Assembly: GCA_021229015.1 (NCBI GenBank)
Contig: CM037781.1
Coordinates: 64,184,581-64,248,580 of the forward strand
Origin: Solen grandis
Taxonomy: Eukaryota; Mollusca; Bivalvia; Adapedonta; Solenidae
DNA length: 64,000 nucleotides
Reading direction: 5' to 3'
How positions within the stretch are numbered: the stretch's first letter is position 1; the number at the start of each line of letters is the position of its first letter. The notes below the pieces were generated by a model, which was not told where the DNA came from, made no database searches, and was given only the letters and a program-made list of their open reading frames with translations. Positions 11,162 to 22,902 of this stretch are shown piece after piece. A program made the translations under genes and the position numbers.

Positions 11162-12965
11162 ATTTTTAAACGTCCACCTAGATTTTTCATTATTTTATAG
11201 AAATTTGGTTTTATAATATATACATTTAATTCAAACTAAATTATTTATTTCAAACGTACATACACATTTGGTTAATGTTCCAACAATCAATCAGATATGT
11301 ACACCTTAAATATTTTACCATATTTTACCAAATACAAATAAGTTTCTGAAATAAATGATTTTGTTTGAATTTAATGCAATACCCTAATTCAACAGAATTA
11401 TAACAAGAGGGCCATGATGGCCCTGAAACGCTCACTGAGTACCATTGCTACAACTGATTACAAGGTTTTTAAACAGACAAGAATTCTGATATAACTCAAT
11501 CTTAAACATTTTAGCCCTGACAATATTATAACCAAATATATAAGCACTGGGCCTTATGGTTTCAGAGGAGAAGACTTAGTGCGGGGTCATTTATCTCCAA
11601 AGGGCCACCATTTTGAAATCTTGATAATGAACCATTAGATGATACTACATACCAAAAATCTAAGCTCTAGGCCTTATGGATTCATAGAAGAAGATTTTTA
11701 AAGATTTTCCTATATAACTCTATGTAAAACAAGTGACCCCTGGTGCGGGGGCATTTATCACCATAGGGTCATGATTTGAACAATCTTGGTAATGAACCAT
11801 TAGATGATGCTACATACCAAATATCTAATCTCTAGGCCTTATGGATTCATAGAAGAAAATTTTTAAAGATTTTCCTATATAACTCTATGTAAAACAAGTG
11901 ACCCCTGATGCGGGGTCATTTATCACCGTAGGGCTATGATTTGAACAATCTTGGTAATGAACCATTAGATGATGTACATACAAATATCTAATCTCTAGGC
12001 CTTATGGATTCATAGAAGAAGATTTTTAAAGTTTTTCCTATATAAATCTATGTAAAACAAGTGACCCCTGGTCCGGGGGCATTTATCACCATAGGGCTAT
12101 GATTTGAACAATCTTGGTAATGAACCATTAAATGATGCTACATACCAAATATCTAAGCTCTAGGCCTTATGGATTCATAGAAGAAGATTTTTAAAGTTTG
12201 TCCTATATAAATCTATGTAAAACAAGACCCTGGTGCGGGGGCATTATCATCACCATAGGGCTATGATTTGAACAATCTTGGTAATGAACCATAAGATGAT
12301 GCTACATACCAAATATCTAATCTCTAGACCTAATGGATTCATAGAAGAAGATTTTTAAAGATTTTCCTATATAACTCTATGTAAAACAAGTGACCCATGG
12401 TGCGGGGGCATTTATTACCATAGGGTCATGATTTGTACAATCTTGGTAATGAACCATAAGATGATGCTACATACCAAATATCTAAGCTCTAGGCCTTATG
12501 GATTCATAGAAGAAGATTTTTTAAAGATTTTCCTATATAACTCTAGGTAAAACAAGTGACCCTGGTGTGGGGGCATTTATCACCGTAGGGCTATGATTTG
12601 AACATCTTCGTAATGAACCATTAGATGATGCTACATACCAAATATCTAAGCTCTAGGCCTTGCAGTTTTGCAGAAGAAGATTTTCAAAGTTTGCATTTTT
12701 AAAATCTATTTTTAGCTCCTGTGACCTACTTTTTCAACCAATCTGAATAATTTGTACAACTTTGATAGAGGGCATCATAAGGATGATTCCTGTGAAGTTT
12801 GGTCAAAATCCCTTCAGCGGTTCATGAGGAGATGTTGTTTAAAGCAAATTGTTGACGACGGACGGACGCACGCACGGACGACGGACAAAAGGTGATCACA
12901 ATAGCTCACCATGAGCACGTTGTGCTCAGGTGAGCTAAAAAATCTAGGTGGATGTTTAGAAATTC
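11162..12965. mobile_element. Inverted-repeat element interrupting a SINE and carrying element E
   Basis: The left end reads TTTTTAAACGTCCACCTAG and the right end, inverted, TTCTAAACATCCACCTAG. These lie exactly between the SINE tail (10984-11161) and its head (from 12966). The pearl/HINE-like element E fills most of the interior. The left end is also visible on the other arm at about 37329-37353. The type of element is unknown; the boundaries are inferred from the interrupted SINE. Confidence 0.55.
11402..12940 (+). mobile_element. Pearl/HINE-like non-autonomous element E
   Basis: Head AACAAGAGGGCCATGATGGC; about seven to eight core units of roughly 170 bases with TAAAACAAGTGACCCCTGGT, ATTTATCACC and AGGCCTTATGGATTCATAGA; TTGTTGACGACGGACGGACG; terminal hairpin ending TCAGGTGAGCTAAAA. 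The core family differs from A-D but head and tail are shared. The second arm (element J) is cut by the N gap. Confidence 0.87.
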
Positions 12966-13125
12966 TTTTGAGTGTTTGCTTAGCGCAAAGCAAGGGAGCT
13001 ATGCCAGTAACATTTCTTATGACTTCATTTTTTATGACTTTGGTATGTCGCGGCCAGGGATCGAACCCATGACCTCCCAATTCTGAGGTGGTCCTTCTAA
13101 CCATTTGGCCACTGGGACCAGTCAT
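12966..13125 (-). repeat. tRNA-like head of a SINE
   Basis: On the minus strand TGGCCAAATGGTTAGAAGG (A-box-like) is followed by GGTCATGGGTTCGATCCCTG, which contains a clear RNA polymerase III B-box. The downstream half of the SINE is at 10984-11161. It is a retroposed copy, not a functional tRNA gene. Confidence 0.75.
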
Positions 13126-13139
13126 TTACAATTATTTCT

Positions 13140-13690
13140 AAATAATTTCTTACAAATTCATCATCTTACAAATCCATTAATAAATCACTCACAAATTCAA
13201 TATCTGTCAAATCCACAAAAAATATCACTCACAAACCCATCATCTCTTGAATCCATAAATTAATATCATCCATTTATCTATCATAGAATATCACTTACAA
13301 ATCCATAATGTCTGTTTTTTTGCTCATAACTTAATCATGTAATAACACACCAATCAGAATGATCTCTCACAACTTAAAATAAATTATCACTCCTAAATTA
13401 ATTATTTTATTCACAGCATAGAAATGATAACTCATAAATGATCACTCACAACGTAAAATAAATGATGACTCATAAATGATCACTCACAACGTAAAATAAA
13501 TGATCACTCATATATATCACTCATTAATTCATTTTATTCACAGCATAATCATGATCAATCAGAATGATCACTCACAACTTAAAATAAATTATCACTCATA
13601 AATTAATTCATTTTATTCACAACATAATCATGATTTATCATTTTAAATTAAAATCAATTATAATTTATCACTCATTAATCACTGTCAGAT
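13140..13690. repeat. AT-rich tandem repeat (CACTCACAA motif)
   Basis: An irregular minisatellite built from AATGATCACTCACAA, GTAAAATAAATGA and CATAAATTAATTC pieces, repeated over about 550 bases in the intron between CERS exons 8 and 7. Confidence 0.75.
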
Positions 13691-14056
13691 CTGATTGTAT
13701 TTTCTGTTTCAAACTGAATTTTTTCTTTTTTTTCTCTCACCTTTTTTAAATCTTCTTCAAATCAAAAGTCCATATCAGCCTCATACCAAATTAAGAAAGG
13801 AGTTGATTACATGAGACTCGCATCACTGCATACTATGACCTATTAAGACTACTGTACTGCAAACCTTTGCTACTTACAGGATATTTTCCCCCCTTCCCTT
13901 TTAGGGGACATTCATCTGCATCTTCCCCATATTTTTTTTTAATTCCTGCAGTTTTCCCCAAAGCTATAGACCCTAAAATTTTTCTTCCCCCATCTAACCA
14001 CCCCCCACTCCCATCTCTCAACCCAAAACAAATCTTAATAATAAGGCTCGACTTAC

Positions 14057-14185
14057 GGCCATGGGGAAGTCTGCAGCGTCATGGGCCAGGAGAACCAATG
14101 TCCCAATGCGGACAAAGTTGCAGGACCAGGAGAAGAACATCAGCAGGATGGTGGCCACGTGATGTACAATCATCTGGTTGAAGTC
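14057..14185 (-). CDS. CERS: Ceramide synthase, exon 7 (catalytic core)
   Basis: This 129-base exon (43 codons, phase 0 at both ends) has acceptor TTGTAG|GACTTC and donor GCC|gtaagt. It encodes DFNQMIVHHVATILLMFFSW, then a segment ending LLAHDAADFPMA. The paired histidines in VHHVAT and the HDxxD motif belong to the Lag1 motif, which is required for acyl-CoA-dependent N-acylation of sphingoid bases in the ER membrane. All key residues visible here are intact. The junction with exon 8 gives DAADFPMA-AAKMMKY. This exon lies outside the duplicated arms, so only one copy is in the window. Confidence 0.95.
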
Positions 14186-14241
14186 CTACAACACAATTCA
14201 TTGGCATTATTTAAATCCATAATCAATCGTACAGGTGGTGG

Positions 14242-14483
14242 TAAACCCTTTCCCTCATATAGACTCATTTTGACGCACTCAATAGGTACCACATAAAGCC
14301 TGATCTGCAGAAAACCACAGTTAAACCTTACCAAATTTAATTACAAAATCCTCATTTCCAGACCACTGAGGAGCAGCGAACAGCATAAAACCTGATCAGC
14401 CTGCGAGTTACTCGCAGGCTGATCTGGTTTTATGCTGTTCGCATAGGTCTTTTCATGGTGTCCTCTATGAGGGAAAGGGTTAA
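14242..14483 (-). mobile_element. TTAA-type hairpin MITE, copy 2 (inverted)
   Basis: The same element as copy 1 in the opposite orientation: AAACCCTTTCCCTCATATAG at the left and ATGAGGGAAAGGGTTAA at the right. The left TTAA has mutated to TAAA. It lies only about 55 bases upstream of the acceptor of exon 7. Confidence 0.83.
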
Positions 14484-14744
14484 TGTGGTACTGATTATCC
14501 GTTTCAATCAACAGCTTTCCAGTTAATAATTGGTGGATAAAACAGTCAGATTCTTACTTAAGATGATATTTTGTTCAATAATAGATGCAAATTTATGACT
14601 CTTCATGTTGTTATTTTTTTTACATACAGTTTCTTGCCTTGCAATGTTCTGAATATTTGAATATTTTATAATTAATTACTTTCATTTATCAAAGGAAAAT
14701 AAAAAATCAGAGAAATGACATAGCCTAAAAAGCATACTGGTGAC

Positions 14745-14986
14745 TTAACCCTTTCCCTCATAGAGGACACCATGAAAAGACCTATGCGAACAGCATAAAA
14801 CCAGATCAGCCTGCGAGTAACTCGCAGGCTGATCTGGTTTTATGCTGTTCGCTGCTCCTCAGTGGTCTGGAAATGAGGATTTTGTAATTAAATTTGGTAA
14901 GGTTTAACTGTGGTTTTCTGCAGATCAGGTTTTATGTGATACCTACTGAGTGCATCAAAATGAGTCTATATGAGGGAAAGGGTTAA
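14745..14986 (+). mobile_element. TTAA-flanked hairpin MITE, copy 3
   Basis: TTAACCCTTTCCCTCATAG to TATGAGGGAAAGGGTTAA, intact at both ends. It lies 260 bases from copy 2 in inverted orientation, so the two could form a long intramolecular stem. Confidence 0.86.
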
Positions 14987-16386
14987 ATTGTTATTTGATT
15001 ATCACCCACGTATCACTAGTGTGAGGTTCACTGATGCTTAACACTGCTGCAGGGACAACCAGTCCACCATTAATGGGTACCCTGACCTTTTCCTCAGATT
15101 TACAAGCAAGAAGTTGAGATTTATCTTCCTTTTGATTGAATACTTATTCTATTATCAAAGGTATTTGAACTGACACCAGGCTAAAAGCCTATGCGAGTCC
15201 TCTTCTTTTACAAGTCACACATACATACATCCGAAGGGTGATCCATAACTGATCAGACTGACTCTGTTACTATTATATTGTAATATTTTGCCATGAAAAC
15301 TGGGACTGGCTCTAAATTTACTGTAAAAATAATGTTTTGTAATAGTTTTCTTTTTTGTGCTAGTTTGTGCACAACTTTAGTGGTGTATACAAAGACATTG
15401 AGCAACTTCTATGACATAATTGCTGTATCAGTTAATAAACAACAAGTGTTCAAGCATCACAACTGATCTCCTGTCATGGCATCATTTGATAAATTAGAAA
15501 CATGCAATTGTGAGATTTTGTTGTCAACCTAATAAAATGTATGAAATGATTCAATAGACACCTGACAGGCAGTAAAATGGCTCAGACACAAATGTTGGGA
15601 GTCTAAATGGCATTGAAGGTTTAGGGAAGGACAAAGAATTTGTCAGAAGAAAAAGGCAAGGGTCATAGATCATAGGAACACGTGACTGTCAACAGTGAAG
15701 ATATCGTTAAAAAAAGACAGGCAGATTACAATATATTTGTTAAGTGACATATTACAGCTAAGGACCTTTCCAGCAGGTATTGATGTAAAAACTTCACACG
15801 AAAAAGCTGAGACAACCTGGTAGGAGATTAGACTTATGGGGTTTGAATTAGAAGATCATCAAATGTTCTCTCTTAACTTGCTCTGATGGATTTCCAGTGG
15901 TAATATCTGCTTTAAAGGGCATAACATTTGATTCGACATTTAACAAGATGTTTGGCATTAGTTAGTTGTGTTGTGTTGCGGTCAGACAAAGATTGGTAAA
16001 TGAGCATGTTTCAACAGCAGATAGCGCGCCATGAGAAATGTGTGGCATGTGAAGGGGACCAGCTGGAAAAGTGACTGAGTCATGCAACATCATATGACTT
16101 TCTTAGTTTGTTATTGATCCTCGCTATTCTGTTTATATATGTAGCTTAATATTCTTTTTGTTTTACAACTGTGAAATTTTCAAATCTCATGCATAAAAGA
16201 TTTAACAAATATACAGTCTTCTTTTCTTATGCGTGTGTCTTGTCGAGTTTTGGAGACAGCACTAGTTTGATTAATCCTGGATAACCCCTCACAGTATATA
16301 ACAAACTAACAATGTGCTGCATCACTGTAATTTTAAGACATGCTGACATCAATACTTAGATGCATTTATTTATATGTTATATATAC
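14987..16386. other. Intron sequence, no gene seen
   Basis: Sequence between CERS exons 7 and 6. No tandem structure, coding pattern or RNA gene is evident. Confidence 0.6.
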
Positions 16387-16479
16387 CTTTCTTTTATGGT
16401 CGGACAGCATGGAAAAGACGAGGCACCAGTAGAAGGCTAGTTCCATCTGATAATACCAGTATACGTCGGTCCCCACATC
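16387..16479 (-). CDS. CERS: Ceramide synthase, exon 6
   Basis: 93 bases, 31 codons, phase 0 at both ends; acceptor TTTGAAG|GATGTG, donor AAAG|gtatat. It encodes DVGTDVYWYYQMELAFYW followed by CLVFSMLSDHKRK. The YWYYxxELxFYW block and the SDxKRK cytosolic loop are signatures of the TLC domain in ceramide synthases. It joins in frame to exon 5 (ending WPRL) and to exon 7 (starting DFNQ). Confidence 0.95.
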
Positions 16480-16596
16480 CTTCAAAACATAACTCAATAT
16501 TGTTTATACTGTCAAGCTTGGACAAATGCATGAGGCAGTGATTTTTTTTACTGTGACTTTCTAAATGGGAAAATAAGTGTTTTGAATAAAAAATTA

Positions 16597-16860
16597 AACA
16601 AGAGGGCCATGATGGCCCTGAATCGCTCACCTGATTATAAATGAGCAACATATGTTGGATTTTTCATATTGACCTACTTTTTGACCCATCATGACCCAAT
16701 CTCGAACTTGTCCAAGATTTTATGGAGACAAACATTCTGACCAAGTTTCATGAAGATTGGCCTAAAAATATGGCCTCTAGAGTGTTAACAAGCCAAATTG
16801 TTGACGCCGGACCATCACAAAAGCTCACCCTTGAGCACGTTGTGCTCAGGTGAGCTAAAA
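16597..16860 (+). mobile_element. Pearl/HINE-like element F (single core unit)
   Basis: Head AACAAGAGGGCCATGATGGC, one core unit very like element D, TTGTTGACGCCGGACC, and hairpin GAGCACGTTGTGCTCAGGTG then GAGCTAAAA. It starts only about 117 bases upstream of the exon 6 acceptor. Confidence 0.86.
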
Positions 16861-17798
16861 ATAATGAATATGTTATAGATTAACAATAAAATTATAAGTG
16901 GTGTATCCTCTAGTATTCAGTTCTCGCCATATTTGTATTCTTGAGCTATGCACATTAGTGCAATATTTCACCTCAAGTGTGACGTAATTTAACAGGGAAA
17001 CCATCAATAAATTGCAAAACTGATTGATTCTTGTTTCCAAACTGTCTTTTATTGAAAATGTTAAGGAAAAACATAAAAACATTCATTTAATAAAGCTGTA
17101 CAGATTTTTTTACCATTTTCATTCATGCTTCTTTTTTAAGCTTTTTAAACCACCGTTAAATCTACCAATAACCCTCAGCTAGTAGATGATGACTTATTTA
17201 CATAAACCAACATCTATTCTTAATAGTGCATATTTGATTATCAATATACTTTTCAACAATCCTATGTACAGAAGTCATTTAGAACCATAGTTGTTATTAA
17301 TCTGATAGCAAAATTCACACTTGATAATTATAATACAACATGCCTATTTACCCCCTGTAGAATTTTTTACCCCCTAAATTGTCCAAGTACCCCCAGTATT
17401 GCAGGGACTCTCTATATGAATGAGTACGAAGTTAAGCAAACAAAGCAATTGTACCCCCAGTTACAAAACTGGGAGGGCACCCTATCAAAAAATGAACACT
17501 CTGAGTGTGATAATGTTTCTTGTTCTCATTTGCATCATCTTAAAAGTTGTACACCAGTCTGTGATGTTGAGAAGAACACAAAACTTAATTGCAACTGTTG
17601 TTTATAGATTTTGTCTCTTTATGCCCACCATACTTGTGATAAACTCATTTTGAGTTCACTAACAAGAACTCAAGACGCCATTTTGGAAATAATATTTTTG
17701 ACTGTTGTAAGATTTGGACAGTTATTTTTTTAAATGTGTTTTCAATTACCATTGACAATTTATTACATTTGAAGGGAGTATATTCATGCACATGATTA
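16861..17798. other. Intron sequence, no gene seen
   Basis: AT-rich, with several ACCCCC-type stretches near 17350-17470. Short open frames at 17416-17653 have no recognisable protein. Confidence 0.55.
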
Positions 17799-18749
17799 TA
17801 CAGTGGAACCTCACTATTAAGGCCACAAATGAGACCGGGCACGAGTGGCCTTAATTTGAAATTTGGCCTTAATAGCAAGGTTTCACAAAATCAAAATGGA
17901 TCATGTCCCTTTGACACATTAACCCTACACTTGTGTGTTATGTGTGTGTATGTGTGTGTTACGTGAGTTTTGTGTAATCAATTGATTATTCAAATAACTC
18001 AATAATTAAGCCATTTTTTTTATCTTTATTTAAATACAACAAAAGAAATATAAAATAAATACAATAAAAATAACATGCAACAACCAAAAGCTGCAAAAGA
18101 AATCACATCATACATGTACATGTTTACCCATTATCTCAGAAGGAATATTGACTAAATGTAGCTCAGATGTCCCTAATACTTTAATTATAGTTTTAATTAC
18201 CATCAGTTTGATTTCGATGTTGATAATGACGATGCATTGAAAACATAGCGTTATCAAACGCCCTTTGCTAAATTTATTGGACAAAAAGATACAAACATCA
18301 TACACAACGCTTTTGATAAAGGGATTCATTAACGTCCCATTTTTCGAAACAAACTGACACCTGGACCTGTTGTCAGTTTGTTCCTTGTGTACTGCTATCA
18401 AAACAAAAGAAAGTGTCAAAATGTCGGGCGTATGAAACACACAGTCTGGTTTGCAAAATACTGAGACTGGTTAACATAACTTACGACGGTATTTCACGTA
18501 ACCAGTCAGATAAAAAATCGAAAGTGTTATCGCCCTTGGACAAGTGCCCGCTTTAGCTAGGTTCATTTTGCACTGTAAACACCGATCGGGACCGAAAATG
18601 GTGCCCGCATTTCGCAATAGCCAGGTGCCCGCATTATTGAGTTTTGCGGGCAAATAAACATATAGCAAAGCGATCCGGACCGCGAAATTTGCCCGTAATT
18701 AGAAGTTGCCCGTATTATTGAGGTGCCCGCTAAGTGAGTTTCTACTGTA
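17799..18749. mobile_element. Second pogo/Tigger-like inverted-repeat element
   Basis: Left end TACAGTGGAACCTCACTATT; right end, inverted, TACAGTAGAAACTCACTTAG. Terminal TA dinucleotides fit a TA target site. GCCCG-rich subterminal motifs lie at 18540-18730. No transposase is recognisable inside; a minus-strand open frame (18108-18440) has no recognisable similarity. Confidence 0.72.
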
Positions 18750-19409
18750 TATTCAATATAAAAGTGAGGGATTGTTTGTTCATTTTCTAGCAATAACTTA
18801 TGCCGGTGAAAACTGAATTCTCCACTGGATATGTCCTAGAAAGGTTCAAATCAGCATTCAGACAATATCACAAATTTCATTAAATTTCCATGTCAGAATT
18901 ATTTCTTTCAAGAACAAATATTTTATTGGAAAATATGTAAATATCTGAGAAAAATAGTCAGTTTTGGTAAGGAGAAACAGCCTACATAAGGTAATGAATG
19001 AAAAGGTGAAGCAACAAAATCCATGATAAAAATAAATAAAACCTAAAAACTGCTTAATCAATTGATAACTAAAATGTGATTTAAACTCGATACATTAAAA
19101 TTGAAATTATCTGAAGACAGAAGGGGAGAAATGAAAGGCTAGGATAATTACAAGTACCTGAAAAAGAAGAGTAGAGCACAGCTTGGAAAATGAAAATATA
19201 ACTTGGATTAGGCTAGACTTTCAAATTTCACTGTAATACAAACAAATGAGATTGTGCTTCAACTTTGAGGATAATTTTTCATAAGTTATTTAAAAATTAA
19301 TCGATGGAGGTAAGTCATTACTACTTACAAATAGTGATAAGCAAGCCAATGAAAAGAAACTATTGTAAAACAAACTTACAAATTGTATGTCATATAAAAA
19401 GAAACTTAC
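18750..19409. other. Intron sequence, no gene seen
   Basis: AT-rich sequence between CERS exons 6 and 5 with no structure that I can name. Confidence 0.55.
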
Positions 19410-19460
19410 CAGTCTTGGCCAATTTTTCCAGCAAAAGTTTGTTTCCCAAAACCAAGGTTT
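19410..19460 (-). CDS. CERS: Ceramide synthase, exon 5
   Basis: 51 bases, 17 codons, phase 0 at both ends; acceptor ATATTTCAG|AAACCT, donor CTG|gtaagt. It encodes KPWFWETNFCWKNWPRL. The KPWFW/Y block is the conserved luminal loop just before the second half of the TLC domain (vertebrate CERS proteins have KPWFYD followed by a Trp and Tyr-Pro). It is followed in frame by exon 6. Confidence 0.93.
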
Positions 19461-19923
19461 CTGAAATATCAAATTTAAGGTGAAAATGCAATCAAGTCTT
19501 CAAATATTCAATAGAAAAATAAATGTCATATTTGTTAAAAATTATTTTTCAAAACCATGTTAATTTTTTCTTATGTACATGTATATTTCTTTGGAAATAT
19601 TAATCAATAAAGGTCAGGAATATGTACATTTATCATAATCAAATATCATACTCAAATATCACACTTAAATATCATACTAAAATTTATATTGTAGTTAGGG
19701 GCAATATTTTGAGTCTGAGCATGGACATCATACTTAAGGTTTTAGAACCCTAATAGCCATCAATTCCATCAAAACCATGCATATAACTTCACAATATAAG
19801 CTTTTAAAATGTCAATCAATGGAAATCATAGGGGCAACTTGACATGTTATGACATGTGACAGAAGTTCTTTTTTACCTCCCCTTGATAAGTTTGCTGTCA
19901 TGAGTTATCTCCCCTGAAAACTA
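19461..19923. other. Intron sequence; expected exon 4 not found
   Basis: The Hox-like exon ends inside a Trp codon and exon 5 starts in phase 0. A short exon of length 3n+1, encoding about 18 residues of a membrane helix (WRFTFY-like), should therefore lie between 19461 and 23420. I could not identify it. Confidence 0.5.
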
Positions 19924-21588
19924 AACAAGAGGGCCATGATGGCCCTGGATCGCTCACCTGAGTACCATTGCTACAACTGATTACAAGGTTTTTAAACAGA
20001 CAAGAATTCTGATATAACTCAATCTTAAACATTTTAGCCCTGACAATACTACACACCAAATATATAAGCACTGGGCCTTATGGTGGGGTCATTTATCTCC
20101 AAAGGGCCACCATTTTAAAAAGCTTGATAATGAACTATTAGATGATGCTACATACCAAATATCTAAGCTCTAGGCCTAATGGATTCATAGAAGAAGATTT
20201 TTAAAGATTTTCCTATATAACTCTATGTAAACAAGTGACCCCTGGTGCGGGGCATTTATCACCATAGGGTCATGATTTGTACAATCTTGGTAATAAACCA
20301 TAAGATGATGCTTCATACCAAATATCTTATCTCTAGGCCTTATGGATTCATAGAAGAAGATTTTTAAAGATTTTCCTATATAACTCTATGTAAAACAAGT
20401 GACCCATGGTGCGGGGTCATTTATCACCATAGGGTCATGATTTGTACAATCTTGGTAATGAAACCATAAGATGATGCTTCATACCAAATATCTAATCTCT
20501 AGGCCTTATGGATTCATAGAAGAAGATTTTTAAACATTTTCCTATATAATTCTATGTAAAACAAGTGACCCATGGTGCGGGGTCATTTATCACCATAGGG
20601 TCATGATTTGTACAATCTTGGTAATGAACCATAAGATGATGCTTCATACCAAATATCTAATCTCTAGGCCTTATGGATTCATAGAAGAAGATTTTTAAAC
20701 ATTTTCCTATATAATTCTATGTAAAACAAGTGACCCCTGGTGCGGGGTCATTTATCACCATAGGGCTATGATTTGAACAATCTTGGTAATGAACCATAAG
20801 ATGATGCTACATACCAAATATCTAAGCTCTAGGCCTAATGGATTCATAGAAGAAGATTTTTAAACATTTTCCTATAAAACTCTATGTAAAAAAAGTGACC
20901 CCTGGTGCGGGGGCATTTATCACCGTAGGGCTATGATTTGAACAATCTTGGTAATGAACCATAAGATGATGCTTCATACCAAATATCTAATCTCTAGGCC
21001 TTATGGATTCATAGAAGAAGATTTTTAAACATTTTCCTATAAAACTCTATGTAAAAAAAGTGACCCCTGGTGCGGGGGCATTTATCACCGTAGGGCTATG
21101 ATTTGACAATCTTGGTAATGCCATAGATGATGCTACATACCAAATATCTAAGCTCTAGGCCTAATGGATTCATAGAAGAAGATTTTTAAAGATTTTCCTA
21201 TATAACTCTATGTAAAACAAGTGACCCCTGGTGCGGGGTCATTTATCACCGTAGGGCTATGATTTGTACAATCTTGGTAATGGCCCATAAGATGATGCTA
21301 CATACCAAATATCTAAGCTCTAGGCCTTGCAGTTTTGCAGAAGAAGATTTTCAAAGTTTGCATTTTTAAAATCTATTTTTAGCTCCTGTGACCTACTTTT
21401 TTAACCAATCTGAATAATTTGTACAACTTTGATAGAGGGCATCATAAGGATGATTCCTGTGAAGTTTGGTCAAAATCCCTTCAGCGGTTCATGAGGAGAT
21501 GTTGTTTAAAGCAAATTGTTGACGACGGACGGACGCACGCACGCACGCACGGACGACGGACGACGGACGACGGACAAAAGGCGATCAC
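19924..21588 (+). mobile_element. Pearl/HINE-like element G (tail truncated)
   Basis: Head AACAAGAGGGCCATGATGGC, about nine core units of the element E type, then TTGTTGACGACGGACGGACG with ACGC and ACGACGG repeats and GACAAAAGGCGATCACA. The terminal hairpin and GAGCTAAAA are missing, so the 3' end is lost after the microsatellite. It lies in the interval where CERS exon 4 is expected. Confidence 0.84.
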
Positions 21589-22136
21589 ATATAATGAATA
21601 ATTGCATCTTTCTACCATGAGTTTTTCTCTTAAAACAAATTTAGTTTTTCATAATCACAAAAATTATATATTTCCCATAGACTTCAATGTTAACTTAAAT
21701 ACAAATTATCTCCCACTCATGTGATAAAACTCGGAAAAATTCTCAATAACATTTTTATTTATGGATGTCTTCAAAGTGTCAAAATTTCATTGAAATATTA
21801 CCATCCAGTGGCAAGATATGGAATATGGTTTTTAGGGTGCTATTACCTTAAGTAGAGACTTTAGTTTCAAGAACAAGAGGGCCTGGCCTAGAAGAGTTTT
21901 TGTTTTGTTTTTTCCAAAAAAGATTGAAAGACATAAAACAATTAGAAAGAAATGAATGAGAAAAAAGTGGATTATTATTCAAACATATCCTTTGCATATT
22001 TTTCTAAAATATAAAATGTCCAATTCATATACATGTCCAATCATTTAAAAAAATTACAATTTCAAATTAGCATAGATTTTAAAATACACAACAGAATAAC
22101 AATACTGACTGCATCATAAATAGCAACATTTTTGTT
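21589..22136. other. Intron sequence, no gene seen
   Basis: AT-rich sequence; a lone AACAAGAGGGCCTGG at 21874-21888 looks like an isolated pearl/HINE-like head with no body. Confidence 0.5.
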
Positions 22137-22378
22137 TTAATCCTTTCCCTCATAGAGGAAACCATGAAAAGACCTATGCGAACAACATAAAACCAGATCA
22201 GCCTGCGAGTAACTCGCAGGCTGATCAGGTTTTATGCTGTTCGCTGCTCCTCAGTGGTCTGGAAATGAGGACTTTATAATTAAATTTGGTAAGGTTTAAC
22301 TGTGGTTTACTGCAGATCAGGCTTTATGTGGTACCTATTGAGTGCGTCAAAATGAGTCTATATGAGGAAAAGGGTTAA
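22137..22378 (+). mobile_element. TTAA-flanked hairpin MITE, copy 4
   Basis: TTAATCCTTTCCCTCATAG at the left and TATGAGGAAAAGGGTTAA at the right; one substitution in each inverted end. Same internal palindrome as copy 1. Confidence 0.85.
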
Positions 22379-22660
22379 AAAATGTCAACATTCTTCAAAT
22401 CTTTCAGTTATGTATTTCCAAATTTTAATTTCATGAAGAATACATTAAAATTCTGATTGAGAAATAAGTAATATAATTACGTAGGACTGATGATTGATAA
22501 CTATTCTAACAGGAAACAGATCACTGACAGTGCAATTCCTTTATGCAGCTTCCACTTCACTATATAAAGTGGGAATATAACAACAGTCAATACAGTGTGA
22601 ATATCTGAAGCCAGCTATTGAAATCAAGATTTAGGATGAGGCATTATATTTATGTCCTGT

Positions 22661-22902
22661 TTAACACTTTCCCTCACAGAGGACACCATGAAAAGACCTA
22701 TGCGAACAGCATAAAACCAGATCAGCCTGCGAGTAACTCGCAGGCTGATCAGGTTTTATGCTGTTCGCTGCTCCTCAGTGGTCTGGAAATGAGGATTTTG
22801 TTATTAAATTTGGTAAGGTTTAACTGTGGTTTTCTGCAAATCAGGCATTATGTGGTACCTATTGAGTGAGTCAAAATGAGTCTATATGAGGGAAAGAGTT
22901 AA
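22661..22902 (+). mobile_element. TTAA-flanked hairpin MITE, copy 5
   Basis: TTAACACTTTCCCTCACAG to TATGAGGGAAAGAGTTAA. It is direct to copy 4 and 282 bases beyond it. Confidence 0.85.

Larger units (their letters stand above)
1..12800. repeat. Left arm of a large inverted duplication
   Basis: This whole segment is matched in reverse complement by 35547-49155. Base 1 pairs with 49155, and 12781-12800 pairs with the first bases after the N gap. The order of CERS exons 8 and 9, the pearl/HINE-like elements, the pogo-like element, the SINEs and unique sequence is the same in both arms. Differences are mostly repeat copy number and small indels. The left arm is truncated by the window edge, so the similarity probably continues outside. 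It is most likely an allelic (haplotig) duplication made by scaffolding; a real palindrome cannot be excluded. Confidence 0.93.

Noticed and set aside
13833..14296. Plus-strand open frames over exon 7
   Set aside because: They are antisense shadows of the ceramide synthase exon, which has splice sites, phase and catalytic motifs on the minus strand.
19137..19180. Possible extra exon with a TTCTTTTTCAG-like acceptor on the minus strand
   Set aside because: Exons 5 and 6 already join in phase and match the family without an insertion.
22500..22600. Candidate exon 4 reading KWKLHKG-like on the minus strand
   Set aside because: No acceptor or donor in the right phase and no fit to the WRFTFY-type helix.
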